From the NCBI RefSeq assembly GCF_000220395.1, contig NW_004085906.1, positions 1-64,000 of the forward strand: DNA of 64,000 nt. The letters are read 5' to 3'. The notes below the pieces were generated by a model that did no database searches, had not been told where the DNA came from, and saw only the letters and a program-made list of their open reading frames with translations. Numbering within the stretch: position 1 is the first letter of the stretch; every line of letters starts with the position of its first letter. The translations under genes were made by a program, and so were the position numbers. Positions 24,185 to 36,875 of the stretch are shown here, piece by piece. This DNA is from Ichthyophthirius multifiliis (taxonomy: Eukaryota; Ciliophora; Oligohymenophorea; Hymenostomatida).

Positions 24185-27100
24185 TCACATAAAAATACTT
24201 TTTACTACTCCAAAAATTGTACTATTTTTTTCTTGACTTTATGTATTTATACTAGCTAATTCATTAAAAATTTTTTCAATTTTAATTTTATTAACAAAAT
24301 TAACTTTTTAATTATTATTTTAATTTATTTCTTACTTTAAATTATTATCATCCTCTTCATCTATAATTTCCTCTAATTCTTATAAAAATTAATTATTTTT
24401 TATATAATTTTTATATTTTCCTCCTCCTTTTTTTTTTTTTTTTTTTCATAAATTATTTATTACTATATTTTTTATTTTTTTTAAATTAAAACCTCCTCGA
24501 ATAGAAGGAATAATTTGTGATTTTAAAGATGTAAATTTTTAATCTTAAATATTTATTTTTTCAAGTTCTATTGTATTTTCAGTACAAGTAAATTCATTTT
24601 CTTGTTTTAAATTATTTGTTTTGTTTGTTTTTTGTATTGTTTTTTATATTTATTATATTTATAGCGTTTTATTTTTTAATTATTAATCTTTTTCATCTAA
24701 ATCTTTTCTAGATTAAAAAAGTTCATTAAACAGCTTTTATCTGTCGATTCCAAGTTCTTTTATTTTTGCTTATAATTCAGCGATTTTATTTATTGGTTAA
24801 TTATTTGATATTATTCTTTTTTATTTATTTTTTTTTAAAAAAAGTTTAATATTCTTTTTTTACTTTTTTAAATTTTCAAATTCTATTTTTAAGTTAGTTA
24901 TTTATTGATTTTTTTCTTATATTTATTTTTAATTTGCAATTTTATTTTGTTTAAATTCATTTATGATATCATTCTTTTTTAATCATTTTTTTTGTTTTAT
25001 AAAATAATAATTTTTTTACATATTTTTAATTTAAAATAATATTCTATTCTTCGTAATCTTTTAATTTTATATTTGAAGCTTTTTTAATTTCTTGAACTTG
25101 CCTTTTCAATTTTTAAACTTTGCATTCTTAATAAGATTAATTACTTTCCATCTTGAAAAAAAATTAAACTAAAAATAAATATTTTTTATCCCATTTTTTT
25201 TTTATATATAAAGAAAAAATACAGTCATAGTTAATTCTTATTTTTATAACTATAATTTTCTTATTTATCTTTTCAAAGATACTATATAGGTTAAGATTTC
25301 TGAAGTCTCACCTTATAATAATTTACTTGCATCAATTATGTCTTAATTTTCTTATTTTATTTCCTCGTCATCCTCACTCTCTCCCCTTTCTAATATTATT
25401 TCTGTTTAATTTTAATTATTTGCTTATAATGCTAAATCTTATAAAGGCGAATTGTTTTAATTTAATGCCTCATCTACTATTTGTAATTCATCGCTTTCTG
25501 TAGATAAAGCTTCGATTCCAAAATCTGAAGAATTAGCTTATTTTTTTTTAAAGAATTATAATTAATTTAATTATTTTTTTTAAATATTTACAGTGTAATT
25601 TGTTTCCCTACATAATTTTTAAAGGTGAAATCATTTTTTTTAAAATTTGTTTTTATTAACTGTTATTTATTTTATCAAATTCTAATTATTCTTTTTAGAA
25701 TATTTTTTACATTTAAATAATATATTCTTAAGCCGTTTATATTATTTACAAAGTTTTTTTTATAGAAAATAAGATTTAATTTTAGCCTTTTTTTTATTTT
25801 TTAAATTAATTAAAAAAATAAAATATTTTACTTTATTTATTATCTTAAATAACAGAAGAAACCACAATATAATTTAAATCAGAGTCGATTCTTTGAAAAA
25901 TTTTTAACAAATCAACTGCAATTTCATCCCATTATTAAATATTTTAAATTAAAAAATAAATATCATACTAAGCCTATTCAATTTATTATAAATAATCTTT
26001 TTAATTAAGTTAAAAGTTTTCCTATAAATCTTTATATTTATCATTAATATTTTAAAATTCAGAAACTTTATTTTCCATTTCTATTTCAATATTATGTTTA
26101 TCGTTTTCCAATTTTTCTATTTTTTCCTTCAATTTTATAATTTCCAAATGCTACTCTAATATTTTTCTGGAAGAATTTTGATTCTATTAATTAATATTTT
26201 TCTAATTATTTTTCATCAAATTACATTATTTATTCTACTAATCTTCATCAACAACAATATCAACAAAACATTTTATACTTGCAGCCGAAACTATATTTAT
26301 ATTTAAAATATATTATATATATAATAAATACTAGATTTTTATAAACTTCTATTATTAATAAAATCCGGACTATTAAAATCACCTTTTAACTAATTCTATA
26401 AAGTAGCAATGATTTCATCTTTATATTTAAGTTCAATTTCAGCTTTTTATAATAACATAACTAGTTCTTTTGCACTTTTTTCTTCATTAATTTTTGCTTA
26501 ATTTTTTATACTTTTAGCTCTCTATCCGAATCTCAAAGTTCCCAAAGTTTCCTTATCATTATAAGAACACATAGAACATGCAATAATAAGAGTAGTTCTG
26601 GAATTTCCTCCTAAAGATTCTTAAAGAATTCTAGTAAGTTTCGAATCTCTATAAGGAACATGTTCTTTTTTTTCTGAAGTTAACGCATTAATAACCATTC
26701 CTAAGCATGTTAAACTTTTATTAATATTTTTAGCTTCTTCCAATTATTATCCAGAAACTTGTGTTTTAGCTATTTTCTCAGACCCAGCCAAATCCACAAA
26801 ATACAGTTTGCTTATTTTAGTTGTATCAGTTTATTAGTTTTTTTATTAAACAGTCATCAAAAATATAGAATGAGACCTTGAAGAATTCTCATTCATTCTC
26901 GTAGCAGCTACAGACCTATTTTCTGCACCTTTTTTCATTACTTTCATCATATCTTGAGGTTTTACTACATATGCCTCTGTTATATCTTGTACAAAAATAC
27001 CTCTTAATTTATCTTCTTTTATAGTAAGATTTACTTTTAAACCTTATTTTTGATTTTTTTATTTGTTATTAATTTATTTTATATTTAAAAAAAAAAAAAC

Positions 27101-27834
27101 TATCTAATAAATCATTTATTTTTTCATTATAAATTTCCATAAAAGATGCTTTTAATACAAACTCAATTTCTGTTGGGGCTTCTGCAATCATTTCGAATAT
27201 TCTATCCATCATACGTGGTATTAAACCTATTATATTCAAATTTTTTTAATACATAATATAATTATTATGTTTTTTTATATCATTTTTTTTTATCATTTTT
27301 TTATTTTGTTAATTTTAAATTTACCTTTATTTTCATTATCATCGTACTTTCCCTTTTAATTTCAATTATTTTATGTGTTGTTTCATTTAAAATATATGTT
27401 TATTACTTCCATTGTGTGAGTTTTTCCTGATGAGGTCTGGCCATATGCAAAAATTGTTCCATTATAACCTTTCATAACGCCTTTTTATTTTTTTTTACAA
27501 AAAAAATAAAAAAAATATAATTATTTAAATTTATTAGTAAAAAAACTATTTAATATTGGTTCTGCTACATCTTAAAATACTTCTACTTATCTAGTATCTG
27601 AATTAAAGACTTTATCAAAACGAAATTCATGAGGCTTTTCTTCTCCTAAGACCTTATTTATTTTATTATACAAAAATAAAAATTCATCTAGTTTTTTACA
27701 TAAACTTATATTTGAGTATCATTTAATATTTTTACACAACATTCGCCTCCTTATTCCATTTCTAATTTATTTAATGGTCTATTTCTACAAACTACTCTTA
27801 TATTGGATGATTCTTGTTAATTTTATTTATTCAT
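24185..27834 (-). CDS. Kinesin motor protein with N-terminal motor and coiled-coil tail
   Basis: This is a plus-end-type N-kinesin that hydrolyses ATP to move on microtubules. The protein starts [20 protein letters not shown]. The motor has the P-loop [11 protein letters not shown] (about 27410-27460), switch [12 protein letters not shown] (about 26870-26910) and switch II DLAGSEK (about 26775-26800), followed by [16 protein letters not shown] and LTRILQESLGG. Motif wording is closest to conventional kinesin ([17 protein letters not shown]). The neck and stalk are coiled coil. The stalk continues past 25222 across a 71-base intron (25152-25222), so the coiled-coil frame starting with ATG at 25151 is its tail and not a separate gene. 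Introns 24974-25019 and 24427-24492 also fit. Introns inside the motor were not all placed. Confidence 0.9.
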
Positions 27835-28228
27835 ATATATATATATTAGTGTTTGTATCTATTCTTTTTTTTTTTTAATTATTATTATTTATTTTTATTA
27901 TACTTTTATTATTTTTTTATTTTTTAATTTATTATTCTAAATTTATTGTTTATTTTTTTCTATGTTAATTGTCTTTTTAAATTAAAAAATACTTATATAT
28001 TTAATTTATTAATAGGACTTTAGTTAAGTTTTTTATTGTAATTTTCTCTTTTTTTTTTAATTTTTTTATCTTATATGAATAAATAAATATTTTTATTTTT
28101 TATTTAGAGTAAAAAAATTATTTGATAATATCAATTATTAATATTAAATAAAAAAAAAGATAATTTTTATTTTTTAAAAAACATATACATTAAATAAAAA
28201 TATATTTTATTAATGAAAGTAAAAAATA
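27835..28228. other. Intergenic spacer
   Basis: A/T-rich sequence between two minus-strand genes, which probably contains the kinesin promoter. Confidence 0.5.
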
Positions 28229-30362
28229 TCAATCCTAAACCAAAATCGTTTAAAAAAAAGACCTTTTGAAATCCAGTAAATCCCAAATCTTCCATTAATT
28301 TTTTTAAAACTCAAAAACTTCCCCTTTGGAAACTTCTCCATCCTAATTAATACCTCCAAACACAAAAATCTACCCCTAAAAGCTCCATCCTGAAAAATAC
28401 GCCCTCGGAATTCCTGAACATCCTAAAAAATTCCACCCTTAATCTTCTTATTATATATTAAAATATTCGATGCTATTCAGATAACAATTTCCATCAAAGC
28501 CTCCTATAACAAATATATTTTTTCCAATTTTTTAAGCAAAAAACCCTTTTCTTCTAATTTTTAAATTTCCTATATTTTCGACATAACCTTCCTTATGATT
28601 ATATTTTTCAACTGAATTTATGCATTTTTTTAAAATCGAATCATATCCTCCTATAATATAGATAAAATTATTTTCATCTTCAATTAAACAAAAATCTTCT
28701 CTTTTAGTTTTCATTTGTAAGTTTTTTTATTTATTAAGAAAAAAACTTTTTTTTAATTCGTATATTTCTATTGAGTCTAAAGTCTCAAAACCATTATTTC
28801 CGCCAAAAAGATATATAAGATTTTCCCTTTAAAAAATTTGGAATGAATATTTTGGATTTTCTAAAGTTTAAGGAGTTTATTAAAACTTTTTTTTTTCAAT
28901 TTCATATTAGTATATAGTTATGAACATTAATTGTCTTAAAGCCCACCAATTATTAGTAGAGTTTTTTGTATACTTAAAATGCCAAATTGAGTTAGGTTTA
29001 AGGGTATCAAATCATATTAGAACCATTTTTAGGTGTTTATTTAGCATCTTTCGACTGCTGTGAAAGGATTTCGACTGTCTCCGCCCATTATATATAGAGA
29101 ATGTGATTATATTGTTGAGTTGTTTAAAGAAATATTTTATAGTAATTAAGCTTTAGAAAGAGAAAATTTATAATATTTAGGCGAGTTATTGTGTGAAATA
29201 GAAGGATATTTAAAAATTAAAGGTTATTATATTTTAATTGTTTTTGTAAGATTTGACAAATTTTTCTAAGTGTGAGCTTTTTCAGGAATTTTTTTATATT
29301 TTTCAAATGAATTTTAGTGAGTAGTATTATTTTTTTACTTAAAACTTCTAAGTTCAATATAGTTATCTATTTTTAATTTTTTAATTTAATAAAATAAAAA
29401 AATATACTTATTTTAATTTTCGAAATAGAATTTTTGTTTTATTTTTAATAATTTATTTCTTATTAAGGAATTATTTTTTATTATTAAAAATTAAAACTTA
29501 AGATTTAAATTAATTTCTAAGTTTCTAAACTATAATCAAATTCTTTTACTTACTAAAAAATTAATTTTATATTTATTATTATTCTATTTCTTCTTTTTTT
29601 ATTAATAAAGGAAAGTTTTAAAAAAACAAAATATCATCTAACAAATTCAAAAACTATTAATAATTAGAAATTTAAAGTTCTATTTTTTACAATTAATTAA
29701 TTTTTTCGTTTTCTGTTTTTTTAAATTTTATTCTTCATTTTAAAAATTTAAACGAATTTAATTTTTGTGCTCTTTTTCTGAGTTTTCCATAATTTCTTTT
29801 ATTTTTTTATAATATAAACTTATATTTAGGATGTTTCTTTCCATATTATTATTCAAATTTTTTAAATTTTCTTAAATTTAAAATATTTTTTATTATAAAA
29901 TTAGCCGTTATTATTATTTTTTATATATATATTTTATTCAATCTGTTTATTTGAATTTATTCTTGCTTATTCAATAGATTACAAATTATGATTTTAATGA
30001 TTTTCTTATAAAATGCAATTTATACAACAAAGATATTTATCATTAAAACAAAAAGCTTTTCTTATAAATAAATAACTATTTTTTTATTTTAGTATAATAA
30101 TTACCCTCAAATGATTTTTAATGCTTACTACATATTTAATCTTACTAATATTTTTTTTATTGAGCTGATAATAAAGCTAAATTTTTCGGAAAAAAACTAG
30201 AATCTATTAATATATTTAACTAATTGCATTCTGGGCATATTAAAATGCTTTAAATTGAAATATCTTTTATACATTATTCGCAAAGAGAATGTCCACAACT
30301 AATTAACAAACGAGGGCATCTTTCGTATTCATTATATTTATTTTAACATTTAAAACAGTTCA
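28229..30362 (-). CDS. TRIM-like protein: RING, B-box, coiled coil, Kelch repeats
   Basis: This is a predicted E3 ubiquitin ligase. The N-terminus is a C3HC4 RING (CFKCQNKY, then SCGHSLCEQCIKD, then CPECNQ). Next comes a B-box: CSKH, then FCFNDKYLCCINC and NHQNHNL, matching the CxxH, CxxD, CxxC and H..H ligands. A Lys/Glu/Gln-rich coiled-coil stretch spans about 29200-29900. The C-terminal part is Kelch repeats with double-Gly signatures: NHILYIMGGDSRN, NLIYLFGGNNGFE, FIYIIGGYDSI, NIFVIGGFDGN and IFVFGGINQDG. Kelch propellers bind substrates. In this order the protein resembles animal TRIM proteins, with Kelch replacing SPRY. Several introns are present. The one inside the B-box did not fit phase exactly, so boundaries are approximate. 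Confidence 0.82.
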
Positions 30363-30885
30363 TTTTCTTTTTTTTAACTTATTTTTTTATAATAGTTTAA
30401 TAAATTTAATTATTTTTACTATATATAAATCTACAAATATATTTTTATTAAGAATGTCTGTTTTACTTTATAATAAATTGATAACTGAATAATTAAATGA
30501 TAAAATAAATACACTAAATTTATTATTACTATAAATATAATACAATAAATTTTATTTATAATATTTAAAGGCAATTTAACGAAAAAAAATATAATATTTA
30601 TATGTACTAAATGAAGTTAAAATAATTGTATAAACAACAACAAAAAGTACAATATTAAAAATAAATTATATATAGAAATTTAATTGAATAAAATACTTTT
30701 AGTAATATTCTATATATTTATATTTATAAATATATAAAAAAATATATTTTTTAATATATATATATATAAATATATATATAAATATATTTAAATATTTATA
30801 TTTATATATAAAAATTTATATATATATCTTTATATATATATTATTATTATATATTTTTTCATATATATAAACAAATATTTTAATT
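30363..30885. other. Intergenic spacer with TA repeats
   Basis: A/T-only with dense TA runs near 30740-30840. Nothing else is seen. Confidence 0.5.
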
Positions 30886-31321
30886 TCATTTTGTTACAGA
30901 CGTAGATTTTTTATGTTAATAATTATAATTATTATGTGCCATTTTACATTTTTCATTAAATTAACAATACCAATATTTTTCCTTTGGAGTTTCATTTAAT
31001 CCTAAGCATTTAAAATGATACCATTATTTACACATTTCACACATAATCATTGTACCTGCAGAAGGTCCCTTGCAAATGCAAAAAGTTTCTATAGCATTGT
31101 TTTGGGCAAATGTAGATTTATTTTTTCTCTTATGTGTCTAAGAGTTATATAATTCTAAAATTTCAATTGAATTTTAAGAACTCCTTAAATTATGTCTACT
31201 TCCTTAATTATTATTATTAACAGTATTTTAAATAAAAGAATTATTATTATTTTATTAATTTGAATTGCTTTATAAATCATCATTATTATTATCATAATAA
31301 TAATTACTTTAATTATTATTA

Positions 31322-31355
<34 letters not shown>

Positions 31356-31918
31356 GATATTAATATTAATATTATTTTTCTTATTCTTTATCTTTATCCT
31401 ATTATTGTTCTTATTTTTATTCTTATAATTATTATTCTTATTTTTATTATATTTAATATTATTATTTTCTTTATTTTGATTTTTCTATTTACTTTTTTAG
31501 TTTCTTTTTTGTTCTTTTAAATTATTCTGATACAATTTAAGAGTGTTTTTCATTTTATTTTTAATTGTTAGTTTAATCTTTTTTTAATACTTTTTTTGTA
31601 TAACAATCTATTTATTTTAACATATTTTATGCTTCTTAGTGAATTTATTTTGCTATTTTGCACTTTTCTTCACTTAAATAATAATATTCAGTTTATAATT
31701 TATTAATTTTTTCTAATAATTATTAATGTTGTGTATTATTTTATTTTTTTAGTTTTATTTATTTTTTGAATTATATTCTTCATATTAATCATGAAGTAAT
31801 TTTTTACTTTTTCAGTTCGAAAATCTAATTCTTATATTAATCGAAGATTTCGATTTACTTAGATTGGAATATAAGTGATTTTTTCCATATATTCTTCTAT
31901 AAATGTATGAGGGTTCAT
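30886..31918 (-). CDS. ING-family PHD-finger protein
   Basis: This is a chromatin reader of the Inhibitor of Growth family, usually a subunit of histone acetyltransferase or deacetylase complexes. It recognises H3K4me3. The N-terminus matches the ING helical domain (FIEEYMEKITYIPIQVNRN, then LIQELDFRTEKV), followed by a helical segment (YYYLSEEKCKIAKQIHQEA). The linker is Gln/Asn-rich with a polyAsn tract. The C-terminal PHD finger has all ligands: FCICKGPSAGTMIMCEMC, then WYHFKCLGL and YWYCQF, with the aromatic-cage residues Tyr/Met/Trp in place. The stop is TGA at 30886-30888. The start is the first ATG before the ING motif. Small introns in the linker are possible but not placed. Confidence 0.88.
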
Positions 31919-32367
31919 TATTTTTTTAATAAATTTTTATTTTTCAAGTTACTTTATTGATATTTTTTTTTTTTCTACAAATTTTTTTTTTTATTTTTAA
32001 AAAACAATATTTTTTTTTATATATTATATATATAATAGAATAATTTTTTTTTTAAATAAATTTTTTTTTATTATTTGTTATTAAAATGAGATAAATAAAT
32101 TTTATTTTCATTTAATGCAATATTTGTTATCTATTTAATACTTAGTATTTCTTTATATATTTTATTTTAAATTATATAAATAAAACAAAAAGTTTATGAA
32201 AAAAAATTTATTTAAAAAAAAAATATAAAGATTTAATTATATAAAAAAATAACTAACATTATTACATAGATTTAAATTCTTAATTTTATTATATTTTTAT
32301 TTAATTCAAAATATAAAACTAAAAAAAGACAAAATTTTTAATAATTAAAATTAAATTAATCTATTTA
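31919..32367. other. Intergenic spacer
   Basis: Long T and A homopolymers with no coding pattern. Confidence 0.5.
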
Positions 32368-33145
32368 TCAAGGTCTAGAAGATTAATGAATAACATCCAT
32401 TTAATGCTCCCATTCAATATACAATATATCTAAAATAGCAAAAAGTGATCCAAAAGCTAAACTTATATGTCCAATTATACTTGCAAGCAATCCTTTATTA
32501 TGCATTACATAAGAAAAAGTTCTAGCAATAGAATAAAATGTTGTTGCAAAAAGAATAGAAAGTGTCCAACTCATGAATTAGCAAAGAGCGATAAAATGAA
32601 AAATTGTATAAAAAATATGAACTATATATTTTTTATCATCCTTAAACATTTTCTCAAGAAATAATCTCCAAAATAATTCTTCCATTACAGGATTTACACA
32701 AACGAAAACAATACTAAAAGAAAGTAAATAAAAAAAAGATATTTTTAAAGGAACTTCTAAATTTTATAACATATTATGCTTTTTTAATTTAATTATTTAA
32801 AAAAATTAAACATAATTATTTTTAAATTACTTTAAATTCATATAATAGAATATAATAAAATATTATTATTAAAAAAAGTGTAATTGCTAAAGTAATCCCA
32901 TATTTTATTTATTATAATCTATTATTGAATTCTCCTAAAAAAAATATCTGAATTTCTTTTTCTTTACTTACATATTTCACATAAATATATGGTAATATTA
33001 AATATGCTAGTTATGTTATTGTTAAAGTAAATAATCCATCCTTATATATTTACATTATTATAAAAGGCAATAAACATGGCATTAACAAAGTTAAATATAT
33101 ATAGTATTTTTACTTTTTGCTTAATCCAAAAACCCCTTCTTCCAT
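32368..33145 (-). CDS. CPBP/Abi-family intramembrane protease (Rce1-like)
   Basis: Exons 33145-32831 and 32778-32368 join in phase across a 52-base intron to give 241 residues. The protein is hydrophobic with about six membrane helices. It carries the CPBP signature MEELFWRLFLE (EExxxR), then FHFIAL with the first catalytic His, and later GHISLAF with the second His. Family members with these residues cleave CAAX prenyl proteins at the ER (Rce1) or have unknown substrates. The C-terminal end (DILYIEWEHQM) is hydrophilic. The family is well supported. Assignment to the true CAAX protease is an inference. Confidence 0.85.
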
Positions 33146-33313
33146 ATTTTTATATTTTTTTAATTATATGTAATTTTATATAAAATAAAAATATATATAC
33201 TTTAAATGTAATTTTGCATTAATTTATTATATAAATAATTTTTAAATATAAATTAAAATTATTTAAATTAATTTATATAATATTGATAAAATGATTTAAT
33301 AATCATTTATATA

Positions 33314-33873
33314 TCAATTTATTTTCTAATTATTTTTCTTTTATATAGCTTTAATAAAAGCAGTTAATTAACTAACAAAATAATTTAAAATTTCATAATC
33401 ATTAGCTTAAATTTGAATATTTTTGCTTTAATATAATTTACTAAAACCTTTAACATTCACTACTTATAAAACTCCAAAAATTTCATCATTTTTAGATAAT
33501 TATAAAGGAATACAAATTATAGGCATAGAAGTATTTATATCTATTTCTTGACTAAAATTTTTATCTGCATAACAATTGTTACATAAAATCATTTCTTTTT
33601 TTTCTATAACTTATCCCTTTGTTTATATTTTTGTAAATTATTTAAAAAAAAAAATACTGCAATTCCTTATTTTATTTATTTTATATTTTTTTAATTATCA
33701 TCATCCATATAAAAGAATGTTCCATCAAAATTATTAATTATAATTCTTACATCATTTGTATTCATTATATCTTTAAGTTTTTTTTATGAATTTACTATTA
33801 ATTCTTCTATATTATTAGATTAAACTTACTTTATAACTGTCTTTTTTTAAATAATAAAAAAACCTTAACACAA

Positions 33874-33928
<55 letters not shown>

Positions 33929-35603
33929 TATATTAATACAGCCATTATTTATCGGTACTTATTTTATGTTGAATGTTGCTCATCTGCATTAATTGCATTA
34001 TTAAGCATTATCTTACTATAGTCAGCAATAATTTTCAAAAGCCCTTCATCATCTTTAGAAAAATATCCATTATTTTTATTAATACATTAAATAACCCCTA
34101 AAAAAAAAAGAATAAATAAAATATTCTATAACATTAAAATATAATAACCTATTGCCCTTCCAGTATCATCTAAAATTGGAGCACATAAAATATTTTTACT
34201 TTTATACTACATTTTTTTATCAAAATCAGGATTAAATCTTTAATCTGCTTATGCATTAGGAATATTCAAAATCTATTTATTTTAAATAACATGTCCAGCA
34301 ATTCCCTAATCAATAGGCATTCTAATAATAGTATTAACACCTTTAGCAACTTTAGACCATAATTCATTTTTTTATTCATCAGCAATAAAAACAGTACATC
34401 TGTCACAATCCATAATTAAGCAAGTTTCATCAACAATATTTTCTAGAGCATCATTTAAAACTAGAGATGAGGAAAGACGGAAAATTGAATTTATTAGTTT
34501 TTTTAATTTTATTAATAACTAGAAAAATATGCTTGAATCATTTATAAACTTCTTTATTTTATCATTTACTAATAATAGGGTGTTTTCTTGTATTTTTTAC
34601 ATAAAATCTACAAACTTTTCTTCATTCTTGATTAATTATTATATGAAAATTAAATTTTCGTTCTAATTATATATTTCTAATGTTTCTTCATCATCTTTTT
34701 TTAAAAATTTATATTTTACAAAAAGTATTAATAATATATATTTACTTAGATTTGGATTTATAATTGAATAAGTTTTTAATGTTTCAGATTAATTTTCACC
34801 AGATAAAAATGTAGATAAAGGTTAAATTTAGTTTAATTATAAAAGTTAAGGTTTTTATTTAATTTACAAATTCTTTAAAAATTTAGTTTATAAAGAAGAA
34901 TTACTAATAGTTGGAGATCTAGCAACTTCACTTTTTTTATCATCTTAATTATTTAAAGGACTCTCTTATAATTAACTTATCGAAGCCTTAATATTAAAAT
35001 ATTTTTTTAATTAATTAATTGTTTTATATTACAAAAAATTATGATTAAGCTAATGATTATATAAAATTTGGTTTTTTTTAATTATTTATATCTTTTTTAT
35101 GTAATGCTTCGTATTTTAAAAGTAGTTCTTTTGTTTTAGTTAATTCTTTTCGTTCAAATTCCAGTATTTCATCTTTTTTTTGAGAAGTAATTGTAAAATA
35201 ATTATTTAAAAATTAAAGTCTTTCGATTTCTTTGTTTTTTAATCTTATTAAATTCTATCATTTTTTTTTTTTATTATCAATGAAATTATTTTTTTTTACT
35301 TCTAATTATCTTGCATAATCTGTAATTTATATTAATGTTTATTTTATATTATCAGGGACAACTCTTTTTTTTTATTTTTGTATTTTATTCAGGTTTTTGT
35401 ATTTTTTTTAATTACTTTTTTTTAGAATTTATTATATCACTTATATTAGGCAAATTAGAATGAAACATTTCTGGTTGATTTCTATCATGTTCCTTTTTTT
35501 AGATTTAAGGAAAAAAAACTGCATTATTAACGAGTTCTAAATATAAATCTTCAATTTTATTAAAAACAACTAATTTTTATGAATTATCTTTTAATTTATT
35601 CAT
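33314..35603 (-). CDS. Protein with tandem GAF domains
   Basis: This is probably a cyclic-nucleotide or small-ligand sensor. The N-terminal third is Gln/Lys-rich and helical with coiled-coil character (start MNKLKDNSQKLVVFNKIEDL). GAF-A lies at about 33970-34470: CDRCTVFIADEQKNELWSKV, then GVNTIIRMPIDQGIAGHV, then LCAPILDDTGRAIG, a good match to the NKFDE-type GAF of phosphodiesterases. GAF-B lies at about 33320-33800: FSQEIDINTSMPIICIPLQ, then FGVLQVVNVKG. No catalytic domain follows and the protein ends soon after GAF-B. An intron containing a TA microsatellite lies between the two domains, and others are present. It could be a stand-alone regulatory protein or a truncated relative of a GAF phosphodiesterase. 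Confidence 0.85.
33876..33924. repeat. (TA)n microsatellite in an intron of the GAF gene
   Basis: A pure TA run lies between the exons of GAF-A and GAF-B. Confidence 0.9.
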
Positions 35604-35735
35604 TTACTTATTCTTAAAATAAAAATAAAACTTATTTAATTAATAAATAAAAGTAAAAATAAATCATTTGATTAATTAAATAAATTTAAAAATAAATAAA
35701 AATAAACAAGCATATATGTATATATAATTATTTTA

Positions 35736-36600
35736 TCAAATAGTATTATATCCTGCTTAAATTCCTCTATCTTTATAACCTCCGAATTTTTCTTTTACTA
35801 TTCTCAAACCTGCAGTTGCTTAAAAAATACTAAATTTGACTCCATCATTTACTAAATAAGGGAAGTCTTACCAAAAAAGGAAATTAGGAAATGCTTCACT
35901 TCCAGTAAGTCCATATTTACTTTTATTAATATAAGATCCTAAAAATATATACCCAGCAAAAAGTAAAGCTAAAACTATTAGTATTTTAAAATATTTTAAT
36001 TAACCAGAAGCTCCTCCAATACATCCATAAGGGCTTTTAATAAAAAATTAAAGATTACACTAATCAGAAGAATCAATCCTAAAATTAGGTTCTTCTACAG
36101 TGCTGCATTCAATATTTATAATAGCCTTTTTTTTCTAATCAGATTATTTAGGTTATGTAGCCACTAAATTATTATTTTCATCATATTTTATTGAAGGGGC
36201 TAAGGCACAGGTATCTCCTTAAAATAATAACGAAACACCTTTATGAGGATCGTTATCAATATGGGAAAAAATCGCGTTTTATTAGTATGCAATTATATCA
36301 CAATCTTCAATTATTTAGTCTAATACTTTTAATCCTTCATAAACTGCTGCATCTTATTGCTTACATTTTACTGGTTAACAAATATTTAATACGTATATTA
36401 ATTCAAATGATCCTAATCCAGATGTTTCATCTGATACTACATATCTATTTTTATTTAATTTTTTTATCTATTTTTGATATGTTGTTTTACTTATCTGATT
36501 TTCTTAAGGGAGAAAGGTCAAAAACATTATTATTTAAATCAGTCCATTTGCAGATATTTGAATCTTATCTAGATAAAAAAACTAAAAGACTTATTAAATA
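35736..36600 (-). CDS. Single-pass mannose-6-phosphate-receptor-homology (MRH) protein
   Basis: This is a lumenal MRH-type domain with one membrane helix, as in ATG27 and cation-dependent M6P receptors that sort cargo between Golgi and endosomes. MRH signs are ICKWTDLNNNVFDLSPL (the Cys-W..DLxxL start), VLNICQPVKCKQQDAAVY in the middle and CNLQFFIKSPYGC at the end, with cysteines suited to disulfides. The helix is FKILIVLALLFAGYIFLG. The cytosolic tail has NKSKYGLTGSEAFPNFLFWQ and ends GIQAGYNTI, with Tyr-based sorting potential. The frame changes once around 36460-36480, so an intron or a base error lies there. The signal peptide and start codon were not resolved. Confidence 0.75.
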
Positions 36601-36875
36601 AAATTATTTAAGTGTAATTTTTAACATTTTATTTTAATTAATTTTTTTTATAATTTTGTTAACAAAAATAAATCATTTTTTAAATAAATAAATATTTCTA
36701 TTAATTGAATTTTTAATAAAGTAAAAAATAAAAAACTATATAATAAAAAATATTTTGGTTTTTGATTTATTCATATTCAAAAAAATAAAATAATCATAAA
36801 TAAATTTTTACTCCCTTTAAAAATTTTAAACTTTGAGAAAAGGAAGAAAAAAAAAAAAAACTTCAAGAAAAATCA

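Noticed and set aside
25151-25153. ATG taken as the start of a separate coiled-coil gene
   Set aside because: It sits directly at an acceptor site that joins the kinesin stalk in phase.
31260-31520. 86-codon Ile/Phe-rich plus-strand open frame
   Set aside because: It is the complement of the polyAsn linker in the ING gene.
36191-36601. 136-codon plus-strand open frame
   Set aside because: It is the antisense of the MRH receptor exon, whose minus-strand reading has the conserved Cys pattern and membrane helix.
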